Origin: Burkholderiales bacterium JOSHI_001 | GTDB lineage: Bacteria > Pseudomonadota > Gammaproteobacteria > Burkholderiales > Burkholderiaceae_C | Assembly: GCA_000244995.1 (NCBI GenBank) | Contig: CM001438.1 | Location: 5,312,096-5,376,095, forward strand | Direction of reading: 5' to 3' | DNA length: 64,000 bases | Part shown: positions 8,482 to 16,939 of the stretch, piece by piece | Numbering within the stretch: position 1 is the first letter of the stretch | Layout: each line of letters begins with the position of its first letter | The notes under the pieces: generated by a model | Database searches by the model: none | What the model was told of the DNA's origin: nothing | What the model saw: the letters and a program-made list of their open reading frames with translations, nothing else | Made by a program: the position numbers and the translations under genes

Positions 8482-9644
8482 AGGTCGCCCCACACCGACG
8501 GGTCGTGCATGTCTTGAACGGTTTCGGCGAAGTGGGGCATCTCCCCCTTGGGGCCGCGGATGGGCACGCTCAACATCACGGTGGTGCCCTGCGCGCCGCT
8601 GGAGATGTCCACCCAGCCGCCCACGGTGCCGGCGCGTTCGTGCAAGCCGCGCAGGCCGAAGCTGCGGGTCTTTTCCAGGTCGGCCGGGCTCAGGCCCCGG
8701 CCGTTGTCCGACAGCTCCAGGCTGAGCACCCCGCGCGTGAGCGACAGGTCGATCACCACCCTTGTGGCCTGCGCATGCTTGCTCACGTTGGTGAGGGCCT
8801 CCTGGGCAAATCGGTAGGCCACCAGCGGCACGCCGCTGGGCAGCACCATGCTTTCATGGCTGGTGCGGAACTGGCAATGGATGTTGTTGCGCTTCTCGAA
8901 GCGGCTGGCCATCCACTGCAGCGCGGCCACCAGGCCCTGCTCCAGGATGGCCGGTCGCAGGTTGTGCATGATGCGCTTGCTGGCCTCGATGGCGTGGTCC
9001 ACCGTCTCCAGCGCCGACGCCACCCGCGCCTGCACCTCAGGCGCACTGCTGTGGCGCACGATCCAGGCCAGGTCGAACTTCAGCGCGGTGAGCGAGCCGC
9101 CCACGTCGTCGTGGATCTCGCGCGCAATGGCCGCGCGTTCCATCTCCACGCTGGTTTGCAGGTGCTGCGCCAGTTCCGACAGGCGCTGGCGCGACGCCGC
9201 CAGTTCCAGGTCGGCCGCCAGGCGGGCCTGGCGCTCGTGGTGGGCCTCGATGGCGTGTTCCACCGCCGGGGCCAGCCGGGCCAGGTTGTTCTTCAACAGG
9301 TAGTCGCTGGCGCCGCTGCGCATGGCGGCCACGGCGATGTCCTCGCCAATCTCGCCCGACACCAGGATGAAAGGCGGTGCGTTGCGCACTTCCTTCATCA
9401 CCTGCAGCGCCGCCAGGCCGTCGAAACCCGGCAGGTTGAAGTCCGACAGCACCACGTCCCAGCCGCCCTGCGCCAGCGCGCCGCGGAACTCGGCCTCGGT
9501 CTGCACCCGCAGTGCCTTCAACTGGTGACCAGCACGACGCAAGTGAGCACATGCCAACTCGTGATCGAGTTGGGCGTCTTCCAGGTGCAGCACCGCCAGG
9601 CGGTGTGACACGGTGTGGCTGGCCATGGCCAAAGTATGACCCAT
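8478..9644 (-). CDS. soluble histidine kinase with N-terminal receiver domain (REC-HisKA_3-HATPase)
   Basis: 388 aa from the ATG at 9644 (CAGG lies upstream; another in-frame ATG at 9626 has none). Residues 10-130 are a receiver domain with phospho-acceptor Asp in VVLSDFNLPG and the Lys of YLLKNN. A short coiled region follows, then a HisKA_3 dimerisation domain with the H-box REIHDDVGG, an N-box (AQEALTNVSKHAQA) and a G-box (DNGRGL...GLRGLHERA). There are no membrane segments. The N-terminal receiver suggests the kinase is itself an output of an upstream kinase, possibly CheA, whose operon diverges from this gene (inference). Coupled to the LuxR-type regulator by a 4-base overlap. Confidence 0.92.
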   Translation of the reverse strand: MGHTLAMASHTVSHRLAVLHLEDAQLDHELACAHLRRAGHQLKALRVQTEAEFRGALAQGGWDVVLSDFNLPGFDGLAALQVMKEVRNAPPFILVSGEIGEDIAVAAMRSGASDYLLKNNLARLAPAVEHAIEAHHERQARLAADLELAASRQRLSELAQHLQTSVEMERAAIAREIHDDVGGSLTALKFDLAWIVRHSSAPEVQARVASALETVDHAIEASKRIMHNLRPAILEQGLVAALQWMASRFEKRNNIHCQFRTSHESMVLPSGVPLVAYRFAQEALTNVSKHAQATRVVIDLSLTRGVLSLELSDNGRGLSPADLEKTRSFGLRGLHERAGTVGGWVDISSGAQGTTVMLSVPIRGPKGEMPHFAETVQDMHDPSVWGDL

Positions 9645-9794
9645 GGCGCCTGCTGTTACGGCCCCGTCACAGCCACGAATAGACCGACCTTTGGCCCGGT
9701 GATCGGCCCTACGGCTGGGGGCGGTCTGCCAAAAAATCCCCATCAAAGTCCCCCCGGGCCCTGTGGCCCGCGGTCCCCGTCCCCTGGAGCACCG

Positions 9795-10295
9795 ATGCAA
9801 AACGCCGAACAGCCGTCCCCGCCCCTGGCCGAGCCAGGGCTGGCGGCGTGCGCGGGCGACCCGCCGCCACCGCTGCTGCCGCTGCTGGCTGCGGCCGACC
9901 TGCAAGACCACCTGATGGCCGCCAGCATGGATCTGGAACGCCTGCAAGGCCTGCTGGACGATGCCAGCGCCACGCTGATGGGCCACTTCTACAGCGCCAC
10001 CCAGCACCTGAACGGCCTGGCCCGCGCCGCGGCCGGGGCCCCCGAGCTGGACACGCGCGCCCTGCACGAGGCCCTGCAGACCCTGGGCGGCGCGGTCACC
10101 GCGCTGCAGTTCCAGGACATGGCGTCCCAACTGATCGTGCACACCCGCACCCGGCTGCGCAGCTGCGCCGACCAGCTGGCGCGCGACGTCATGGGCGACG
10201 ACGAGGACGGCGCCGCCGTCGTGGCCGCCCCGCCCCTGCGCCCCAACCCGGTGACGCAGGACGAGATGGACGCCGGTTCGGTGGAGCTGTTCTAG
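9795..10295 (+). CDS. small CheZ-like protein, candidate CheY-P phosphatase
   Basis: 166 aa from the ATG at 9795 (GGAG upstream). The ORF stays open 60 codons further 5', but that part reads like non-coding sequence. Residues 35-132 are predicted long amphipathic helices. At 104-113 the sequence LQFQDMASQL matches the catalytic helix of CheZ (FQDLTGQ in E. coli), keeping Asp and Gln four residues apart (D108, Q112). The C-terminal tail, TQDEMDAGSVELF, resembles the CheZ C-terminal CheY-binding peptide (QDQVDDLLDSLGF in E. coli). An acidic linker joins the two, as in CheZ. It is followed by cheY and cheA on the same strand. I infer a compact phosphatase that removes phosphate from CheY; it is shorter than CheZ (about 210 aa), and overall similarity is limited to these motifs. 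Confidence 0.6.
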   Translation: MQNAEQPSPPLAEPGLAACAGDPPPPLLPLLAAADLQDHLMAASMDLERLQGLLDDASATLMGHFYSATQHLNGLARAAAGAPELDTRALHEALQTLGGAVTALQFQDMASQLIVHTRTRLRSCADQLARDVMGDDEDGAAVVAAPPLRPNPVTQDEMDAGSVELF

Positions 10296-10318
10296 CGCCC
10301 CGCCCGACCCGCCTGCAT

Positions 10319-10345
10319 TCAAGTTCCGCCCCGCAACGCCCGAAA
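10319..10345 (+). promoter_or_regulatory. possible sigma-28 (FliA) promoter upstream of cheY
   Basis: TCAAGTTC (10319-10326), 11 bases, then GCCCGAAA (10338-10345). The first half and the spacing fit the flagellar consensus TAAAGTTT-N11-GCCGATAA well; the second half matches at five of eight positions. The predicted start would be about 20 bases before cheY. Chemotaxis genes are commonly in this regulon, but the match is only partial. Confidence 0.3.
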
Positions 10346-10370
10346 TAGCCCTGATCCCCGGAGAAATTCG

Positions 10371-10733
10371 ATGCACTCAATCCTTGCCGTCGACGATTCG
10401 CCCTCGATGCGACAAATGGTGTCCTTCACGCTGAAGAACGCCGGTTTCAACGTGGTGGAGGCCGTGGACGGCCAGGACGCCTGGGAAAAGGCCGGCACGC
10501 GTGACTTCAACCTGGTGCTCACCGACCAGAACATGCCGCGCATGGACGGCATCACGCTGACCAAGAAGCTGCGCGAGAACCCGAAGTTCAAGGCCACACC
10601 GATCCTGATCCTCACCACCGAGAGCAGCGACCAGATGAAGCAGGCCGGCCGCGCCGCCGGCGCCACCGGCTGGCTGGTCAAGCCCTTCGACCCCGCCAAG
10701 CTGATCGAAGTGATCGGCAAGGTCATCCGCTGA
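10371..10733 (+). CDS. cheY: chemotaxis response regulator CheY
   Basis: 120 aa, a single receiver domain. The acid pocket D8/D9, phospho-acceptor D52 (LVLTDQNMPRMDG), the switch Thr in ILILTTES and the Lys of WLVKPFDP are all present. A GGAGAA ribosome site precedes the ATG. Phosphorylated by CheA, it would bind the flagellar motor switch. It lies ten bases before cheA and 75 bases after the CheZ-like gene, so kinase, output and probable phosphatase sit side by side. Confidence 0.96.
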   Translation: MHSILAVDDSPSMRQMVSFTLKNAGFNVVEAVDGQDAWEKAGTRDFNLVLTDQNMPRMDGITLTKKLRENPKFKATPILILTTESSDQMKQAGRAAGATGWLVKPFDPAKLIEVIGKVIR

Positions 10734-10743
10734 AGGCACCGAC

Positions 10744-12924
10744 ATGGCCGAAACCCACAACGACAGGGCGTCCGCCAACGCGGGCATTGACCTGAGCCAG
10801 TTCTACCAGGTCTTCTTCGAGGAAGCGGGCGAAAACCTCGAGCAGATGGAGCGCATGCTGCTGGAAGTGGACGTGACGGCGGCCGACGACGAAGAGCTGA
10901 ACGCCATCTTCCGCTGCGCGCACTCGGTCAAGGGCGGCGCCGCCACCTTCGGCTTCGCCGACGTGGCCGAGCTGACGCACCAGATGGAAGCGCTGCTGGA
11001 CAAGCTGCGCCGCCACGAGCTGGTGCCCACCGCTGCGATGGTGGACGTGCTGCTGGCCGCGGGCGATGCCCTGAAGGCCATGCTGGGCCGCCACCAGGGC
11101 AATGGCGGCGACGTGGTGGACACCACCGAGTTGCTGTTCAAGGTGAAGCACCTGTGCTCCGGCCAGGAACTGGACGGCAGCGCCCTGGCCGCGCCCGCCC
11201 CAGCGGCGGCGCCCGCACCCGCTCCGGCCGCCGTGGCAGCGGCGGCACCCGCGGAATCCGCTTCCGCTGCGCCGGCCGGTGCCCGTGTGCTGGAACTCAC
11301 GGTCGGCCCGCTGGACCGGCCCGAGCAGGCCGACGCGCTGCTGGAACTGTTCAAGGAAATCACCGACCTGGGCCAGATCGAACCGCTGGACGCCGGCAAG
11401 GCCGCCGACGGCATGCGCCGCTTCAAGGTCACCACCCCCTCCAGCGACGCCGACCTGGTGGACCTGTTCACCTTCCACGTGCCGCGCGAAGCGGTGGTGC
11501 TGGCCACTTTCAATGCCGGTTACGGCTTCCACGACGGCGCTCCCGGTGCCCCGGCCAGCACGGCGCCGGCGGCCCCCGCGGCGGAAGTGGGCTACGGCTT
11601 CTTCGACAACGCCCCCGGCGCCCCCGCCGAAGGCGGCAAGGCCGCGCCCGTGCCGGCCTCGGCGGCAGCGTCCGCAGCCGCCAGCGCCTCGCCGGTGGCC
11701 ACGCCCGCACGCGCCGCCGCCCCGGCCAAGGCCGCCGAGCCCAAGGCCGGCGCCGCGGTGGATTCGGCCACCCTGCGCGTCAGCGTGGAAAAGGTGGACC
11801 AGCTCATCAACCTGGTGGGCGAACTCGTCATCACCCAGGCCATGCTGGCGCAGAACAGCCAGGGCCTGGACCAGGCCGTGCACCAACAATTGGCCTCCGG
11901 CCTGGCCGACCTGGAACGCAACACCCGCGATCTGCAGGAGGCCGTGCTCTCGATCCGCATGATCCCGATGAGCATGGTCTTCAACCGCTTCCCGCGCATG
12001 CTGCGCGACCTGGCCGCCAAGCTGGGCAAGAAGGTGGAACTGGTCACCCAGGGCGAGGCCACCGAACTGGACAAGGGCCTGGTGGAAAAGATCACCGACC
12101 CGCTGACCCACCTGGTGCGCAACAGCTGCGACCACGGCATCGAGATGCCGGCCGACCGCCTGGCCAAGGGCAAGCCCGAGCACGGCACCATCACCCTGGC
12201 GGCCAGCCACCAAGGCGGCAGCATCCTGATCGAGGTGCGCGACGACGGCAAGGGCCTGAACCGCGACAAGCTGCTGTCCAAGGCGCGCGAGCGCGGCATC
12301 GAAGCGCCCGACAGCATGAGCGACGCCGAGGTCTGGGGCCTGATCTTCGCCCCCGGCTTCTCCACCGCCGACGTGGTGACCGACGTGTCCGGCCGCGGCG
12401 TGGGCATGGACGTGGTCAAGCGCAACATCACCGCGCTGGGCGGCACGGTGGAAATCGATTCGGCCGAAGGCTACGGCATGAGCGTGAAGGTGCGCCTGCC
12501 CCTCACCTTGGCCATCATGGACGGCATGAGCGTGGGCGTGGGCGAGGAATGCTACATCCTGCCGCTGTCCAGCGTGGTGGAAAGCTTCCAGGTGCAGCCG
12601 GGCATGGTCAAGACCATCGGCACCACCGGCCGCGTGGTGGAAGTGCGCGACGAGTTCATGCCGGTCATCGACCTGGAGCGCGTGTTCGACGTGCCGCGCT
12701 TCGACTTCGAGCACGTCTCCAACATCATGGTGGTGGTGGAAGCCGAAGGCGGGCGGGTGGCCCTGCTGGTGGACGAACTGCTGGGCCAGCAGCAGGTGGT
12801 GGTGAAGAACCTGGAAGCCAACTACCGCAAGGTGACCGACGTGTCGGGCGCCACCATCATGGGTGACGGCCGGGTGGCCCTGATCCTGGACATCGGCGCC
12901 CTGGTGCGGCGCAGCCGCCACTGA
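10744..12924 (+). CDS. cheA: chemotaxis histidine kinase CheA
   Basis: 726 aa. Hpt domain at residues 15-120 with phospho-acceptor H60 (RCAHSVKGGAATFGF). An Ala/Pro linker is followed by a P2-like domain at about 180-255. A second Ala/Pro-rich linker contains two copies of a YGF-[HF]-D-x-APGAP motif (from about residue 260 and 285). Then come the dimerisation helices (VEKVDQLINLVGELVITQA), the HHATPase domain (N-box NSCDHGIEMP, DDGKGLN, GRGVGMDVV) and the C-terminal CheW-like domain. It couples the chemoreceptors encoded downstream to CheY. The repeated aromatic-acidic motifs in the linker could be extra docking sites (speculative). Confidence 0.97.
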   Translation: MAETHNDRASANAGIDLSQFYQVFFEEAGENLEQMERMLLEVDVTAADDEELNAIFRCAHSVKGGAATFGFADVAELTHQMEALLDKLRRHELVPTAAMVDVLLAAGDALKAMLGRHQGNGGDVVDTTELLFKVKHLCSGQELDGSALAAPAPAAAPAPAPAAVAAAAPAESASAAPAGARVLELTVGPLDRPEQADALLELFKEITDLGQIEPLDAGKAADGMRRFKVTTPSSDADLVDLFTFHVPREAVVLATFNAGYGFHDGAPGAPASTAPAAPAAEVGYGFFDNAPGAPAEGGKAAPVPASAAASAAASASPVATPARAAAPAKAAEPKAGAAVDSATLRVSVEKVDQLINLVGELVITQAMLAQNSQGLDQAVHQQLASGLADLERNTRDLQEAVLSIRMIPMSMVFNRFPRMLRDLAAKLGKKVELVTQGEATELDKGLVEKITDPLTHLVRNSCDHGIEMPADRLAKGKPEHGTITLAASHQGGSILIEVRDDGKGLNRDKLLSKARERGIEAPDSMSDAEVWGLIFAPGFSTADVVTDVSGRGVGMDVVKRNITALGGTVEIDSAEGYGMSVKVRLPLTLAIMDGMSVGVGEECYILPLSSVVESFQVQPGMVKTIGTTGRVVEVRDEFMPVIDLERVFDVPRFDFEHVSNIMVVVEAEGGRVALLVDELLGQQQVVVKNLEANYRKVTDVSGATIMGDGRVALILDIGALVRRSRH

Positions 12925-12977
12925 TTCGCCGCGCAGCAGCGTCCCATTCAATCTCACTTTCCCGGCAAGGCTCACCC

Positions 12978-14753
12978 ATGACGCAATTCCTGCGACGCTT
13001 TTCCATCCGCCTTCGCATGCGCGGCGCCATCGTGATGGTGCTGATGCTGTTCGCGCTGGTGGGGGCCACCGGCCTGCTGGGCGGGCGCCACATGGCCGAG
13101 CTGAACCTGCACTTCATCGGGCACTCGATCGCCGAGACCCGCAATGTGGCCGAGATGCGCCGCGACATGGGCGACCTGAGGCGCTACGAGAAGGACATGG
13201 CCCTCAACAGCAAGGACGCGGCCTCCGTGGCCGCTTACCGGGCCAAGTGGACCGCAGCAGCCACAGCACTCGACGCTGCCCTGAACCGGATGCTGGCCGG
13301 CGACGAAGACGAGGACAACCCCCTGGCGCGCCAGGCCATGGCGCAGTTGAAGACCTATGTCCAATTGGCCACGCCGATCCTGGATGCCGGTGCAAAGGGT
13401 GGCTTCGAAAGCGCCGAAGCGGCCAACGCCCAACTGGGGCACGCGAAGAAGTCGGCGCACCAGATCGAGGAACTGATTGGACAGATTGAAAAGATCGTGG
13501 CCGACGAGGTGGGTGAGACGCAGGCCGAGATCACCGATGCCCAGTCGCGCCTGATGTGGCTGTTCCTCGGCATGCTGGCCCTGACCGTGGTGCTGGTGGT
13601 GCCGTTGACGCTGGCCAACTCCAATTCCATCGTCCAGCCGCTGCAGGCCGCGCGGCAGGCCGCGCTGGCCATCGCCGAGGGCAACCTGTCCGAGCAGTTG
13701 CAGGACCAGGGCGCCGACGAGGTGGCCGACCTGATGCGCGGCCTGACCCACATGCAGGGCGCCTTGCAGGGCATCGTGGGCCAGGTTCGCCAGGCCTCGG
13801 ACTCCATCCGCACCAGCAGCGCCGAGGTGGCCGCCGGCAACCAGGACCTGAGCCACCGCACCGAACAGGCCGCCGGCAGCCTGCAGCAGACGGCCAGTTC
13901 GATGGAGCAACTCACCAGCAACGTGCGCCAGAGCGCCGATGCCGCCAAGCAGGCCAACCAACTGGCCAGCAGCGCGCGCGACGCGGCCCAGCGCGGCGGC
14001 GCGGTGGTGCACCAGGTGGTGGCCAACATGGACGACATCTCCACCTCGTCGCGCAAGATCGCCGACATCATCGGCACCATTGACGGCATCGCCTTCCAGA
14101 CCAACATCCTGGCGCTGAACGCGGCGGTGGAAGCCGCGCGGGCCGGTGAACAGGGCCGCGGCTTTGCCGTGGTGGCCGCCGAAGTGCGCAGCCTGGCCCA
14201 GCGCAGCGCCAGCGCAGCGCGCGAGATCAAGGCCTTGATCGGCGCCAGCGTCGAGAAGGTGGAAAGTGGCGCCAACCTGGTTCGCGAAGCCGGCAGCACG
14301 ATGGAGGAGATCGTGGCCGGCGTCCAGCGCGTCACCGATGTGATGGCCGAGATCAGCGCCGCCGGCACCGAGCAAAGCCAGGGCATTGGCCAGGTCAACA
14401 GTGCCGTGGGCCAACTGGACCAGATGACGCAGCAGAACGCCGCGTTGGTGGAACAAAGCGCCGCGGCGGCCGAATCGCTGCAATCGCAGGCCCAGCGCCT
14501 GGCCAGCGTGGTGGACACCTTCCGGTTGCCGGCCGCCATGACCCTGGCAGCGGCCCCCCTCTCGGCGCCGACCCAATGGGTGGCACCTGTGAAGGCACCC
14601 TCCCGCCCGGTCTCGGAAGCCCCCGCGGCGCCCCTGGCCCGCGCCGTCATCGCCCAGGCGCGCGCCACGGCCGCCCCCCAGCCGCCCTTGGCCACCCCCG
14701 CCTCCCGCCCAGCCCCGTCAGCGCCCGCCGGCGACGACTGGGAAACCTTCTGA
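12978..14753 (+). CDS. methyl-accepting chemotaxis protein, four-helix-bundle sensor
   Basis: 591 aa. TM1 at about 15-35, a periplasmic helical domain at 36-190 (4HB-type, with the ETRNVAEMRRDMGDLRRYEKD helix), and TM2 at about 191-213. A HAMP domain (VQPLQAARQAALAIAEGNL) leads into a long cytoplasmic coiled coil with the invariant hairpin tip ([20 protein letters not shown]). The tail is Pro/Ala-rich and ends DDWETF, close to the NWETF pentapeptide that tethers CheR and CheB to E. coli receptors. Between cheA and cheW in the operon. The ligand is unknown. Confidence 0.95.
   Translation: MTQFLRRFSIRLRMRGAIVMVLMLFALVGATGLLGGRHMAELNLHFIGHSIAETRNVAEMRRDMGDLRRYEKDMALNSKDAASVAAYRAKWTAAATALDAALNRMLAGDEDEDNPLARQAMAQLKTYVQLATPILDAGAKGGFESAEAANAQLGHAKKSAHQIEELIGQIEKIVADEVGETQAEITDAQSRLMWLFLGMLALTVVLVVPLTLANSNSIVQPLQAARQAALAIAEGNLSEQLQDQGADEVADLMRGLTHMQGALQGIVGQVRQASDSIRTSSAEVAAGNQDLSHRTEQAAGSLQQTASSMEQLTSNVRQSADAAKQANQLASSARDAAQRGGAVVHQVVANMDDISTSSRKIADIIGTIDGIAFQTNILALNAAVEAARAGEQGRGFAVVAAEVRSLAQRSASAAREIKALIGASVEKVESGANLVREAGSTMEEIVAGVQRVTDVMAEISAAGTEQSQGIGQVNSAVGQLDQMTQQNAALVEQSAAAAESLQSQAQRLASVVDTFRLPAAMTLAAAPLSAPTQWVAPVKAPSRPVSEAPAAPLARAVIAQARATAAPQPPLATPASRPAPSAPAGDDWETF
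14051..14172 (+). repeat. near-identical receptor-tip DNA block, copy 1
   Basis: About 120 bases coding for the signalling tip of the first receptor. They are almost the same as 16281-16406 and 17998-18121 in the next two receptors, with only scattered, mostly synonymous differences. These direct repeats within 4 kb are substrates for recombination or gene conversion. Confidence 0.7.
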
Positions 14754-14772
14754 ACCCACGCAAGGACATCCC

Positions 14773-15285
14773 ATGGACATGACCAAGGAAGGCGCGCACC
14801 TGGCGCGCGATCTGGCCCAGCGCCACGCCGCACGCGGCGGCGAGTACCTGAGCTTTCGCCTCGGACAGGAGGAGTACGGCATCGACATCCTGCGCGTGCA
14901 GGAAATCCGATCCTACGAACAACCCACCCGCATTGCCGGCGCGCCCGACTTCATCAAGGGCGTGGTCAACCTGCGCGGCGTCATCGTGCCCATCATCGAC
15001 CTGCGGCTGAAGATGGGCTGCGACTCGGCCGAGTTCGGCCACTTCACGGTGGTGATCGTGCTGAACGTGAAGGGCCGCGTGGTGGGTGCCGTGGTGGATG
15101 CGGTGTCCGACGTGCTGGAACTGGCCGGTGACGCCATCCGCCCCGCGCCCGAGATGAGCGCCGCGGTGGACGTGTCCTTCATCACCGGCATTGCCAACGT
15201 GGGCCAGCGCATGCTGATCCTGATGGACATCGAGGCGCTGATGAGCAGCGCCGACATGGGCCTGATCGACAGCAGCCTGGGTTGA
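14773..15285 (+). CDS. cheW: chemotaxis coupling protein CheW
   Basis: 170 aa, one CheW domain (EYLSFRLGQEEYGIDILRV; the NLRGVIVPIIDLR strand; VGAVVDAVSDVLEL). It links receptors to CheA. AAGGA lies nine bases upstream of the ATG. It starts 20 bases after the first receptor gene and 40 bases before the second, which supports a single transcript from cheY to the third receptor. Confidence 0.97.
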   Translation: MDMTKEGAHLARDLAQRHAARGGEYLSFRLGQEEYGIDILRVQEIRSYEQPTRIAGAPDFIKGVVNLRGVIVPIIDLRLKMGCDSAEFGHFTVVIVLNVKGRVVGAVVDAVSDVLELAGDAIRPAPEMSAAVDVSFITGIANVGQRMLILMDIEALMSSADMGLIDSSLG

Positions 15286-15324
15286 ACCACCCGCCCGATC
15301 CTTTCCCTCTGCCCAGCCAGTCCG

Positions 15325-16926
15325 ATGTCAGCAGTCCTGCCCGCCCGATCCACACCCTTGCGTGATGACGACCCCGTCGCCGCGAAGGACCGCTTTGCCG
15401 ATCGTTTCATCCTTGTCTGCCTGTCGCTGGGTGCCTTGCTGGCGCTGGCCATCGGCCAGCAGCACGACACGCTGGGCCTGGCGGTGGCCGGCTCGGCCGG
15501 CCTGCTGGGCCTGGGGGGGGCCACCGTGGCGCTGGGCCTGTCGCCGCCGCTCAAGCGCGTGCTGCTGGCCGCAGCCGCCATGGGCCTGGTGGCGCTGCAG
15601 ATCCAGCTGGGCCGCGGCACGCTGGAATACCACTTCGGCGTCTTCGTCACACTGGCCCTGCTGCTGGTGTACCGCGATTGGCGCCCGCTGGTGGCCGCAG
15701 CCGCCGTGATAGCCGTACACCACGTGGTGGCTGACCGGCTGAAGGCCGCGGGCTATGGCGTCTACTGCACCCCCACGCCCGACTTCCTGAAGGTGCTGCT
15801 GCACGCGCTGTACGTGGTGGTGCAGACCGGCCTGGAGGTTTACCTGGCGGTGACCATGCGCGCCAGCGAGCGCGCCGAGATGCAGCTGGCCCGCCTGGTG
15901 CATCGCGTCACGGGCGCCGACCGTGTGTGCCTGGACGTGCAGGCCGAGCGGCCGGACACCCCGCAGGCGCAGTCCCTGCAATCAGCGCTGGTGCGCGTGG
16001 ATGCCGCGCTGGGCCAGGTGCGCGACTCGGTGGACGGCATGCGCACCGCCTCGCGCGAAATCGCCACCGGCAACATGGACCTGTCGGAGCGCACCGAACG
16101 CAATGCCGCCAGCCTGCAGCAGGCCGCCGCCCTGCTGGACATGCTGACCCAGGCGGTGCGCCAGAGCGCCAGTTCGGCCAGCAGCGCCGAACAGATGGCC
16201 AGCACGGCCGCCCAGGTGGCCCAGCGCGGCGGCACCCTGGTGGGCCAGGTGGTCACGTCCATGGGCGAGATCCAGGCCAGCTCGCGCAAGATCGGCGACA
16301 TCATCGGCACCATCGATGGCATCGCCTTCCAGACCAACATCCTGGCGCTGAATGCCGCGGTGGAAGCCGCCCGCGCGGGAGAACAGGGCCGCGGCTTCGC
16401 CGTGGTGGCCGGCGAGGTGCGCAGCCTGGCGCAGCGCAGTGCCAGCGCGGCGCGCGAGATCAAGACCCTGATCAACGACAGCGTGGAGCGCGTGGAGTCC
16501 GGCACCCGCCAGGTGCAGGACGCCGGTGGCACCATGACCGAGATCGTCACCAGCGTTCAACGCGTGGCCGACATCATTGCCGAGATCAGCGCCGCAGCCA
16601 CCGAACAGCGCCACGGCATCGACCAGCTGAACCTGAGCATCAGCACGCTGGACCAGATGACACAGCAGAACGCCGCGCTGGTGGAAGAAGGCGCGGCCGT
16701 CAGCGCCAGCCTGCGCGACCAGGCCGAAGACCTGGCCAGCGCGGTGAAGGTGTTCGACCTGTCCCCCGCCGCCCTCGGCACCGCGGCCAGCCCGCAGCAG
16801 CTGACCCAGACGGTGCTGGCGCAGGCCCGCGCCAGCCGACCCGCGGCCGCACGGCCCCCCTCACCGAAACCCGCTCTGCCAGCGGCCGGCGCCAGCGCCA
16901 GCCACGAGGACTGGCAGGCGTTCTGA
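15325..16926 (+). CDS. chemoreceptor with an all-membrane sensor domain
   Basis: 533 aa. Unlike its neighbours it has no periplasmic domain: residues 28-176 are about six predicted transmembrane helices with short loops. His residues lie in or next to the helices (H103 in LEYHFGVF, H132-H133 in IAVHHVV, H160). I see no clear HAMP domain; the signalling part begins around residue 205 and carries the canonical tip ([20 protein letters not shown]). The C-terminus HEDWQAF is a variant of the W-x-x-F tether. The ligand could be small and membrane-accessible, or a cofactor bound by the histidines could report redox or oxygen; both are inferences. No strong ribosome site precedes the ATG, so the start is less certain than the rest. 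Confidence 0.9.
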   Translation: MSAVLPARSTPLRDDDPVAAKDRFADRFILVCLSLGALLALAIGQQHDTLGLAVAGSAGLLGLGGATVALGLSPPLKRVLLAAAAMGLVALQIQLGRGTLEYHFGVFVTLALLLVYRDWRPLVAAAAVIAVHHVVADRLKAAGYGVYCTPTPDFLKVLLHALYVVVQTGLEVYLAVTMRASERAEMQLARLVHRVTGADRVCLDVQAERPDTPQAQSLQSALVRVDAALGQVRDSVDGMRTASREIATGNMDLSERTERNAASLQQAAALLDMLTQAVRQSASSASSAEQMASTAAQVAQRGGTLVGQVVTSMGEIQASSRKIGDIIGTIDGIAFQTNILALNAAVEAARAGEQGRGFAVVAGEVRSLAQRSASAAREIKTLINDSVERVESGTRQVQDAGGTMTEIVTSVQRVADIIAEISAAATEQRHGIDQLNLSISTLDQMTQQNAALVEEGAAVSASLRDQAEDLASAVKVFDLSPAALGTAASPQQLTQTVLAQARASRPAAARPPSPKPALPAAGASASHEDWQAF

Positions 16927-16939
16927 ACCGGAAAGTTTC

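Noticed and set aside
9755-9770. Hairpin CGGGCC-CTGT-GGCCCG before the CheZ-like gene as terminator
   Set aside because: No T-run on either strand, and no gene ends there; such short stems are frequent by chance at this GC content.
9615-9794. 60-codon N-terminal extension of the CheZ-like protein
   Set aside because: It overlaps the start of the divergent kinase gene and has no coding character; the ATG at 9795 has a ribosome site.
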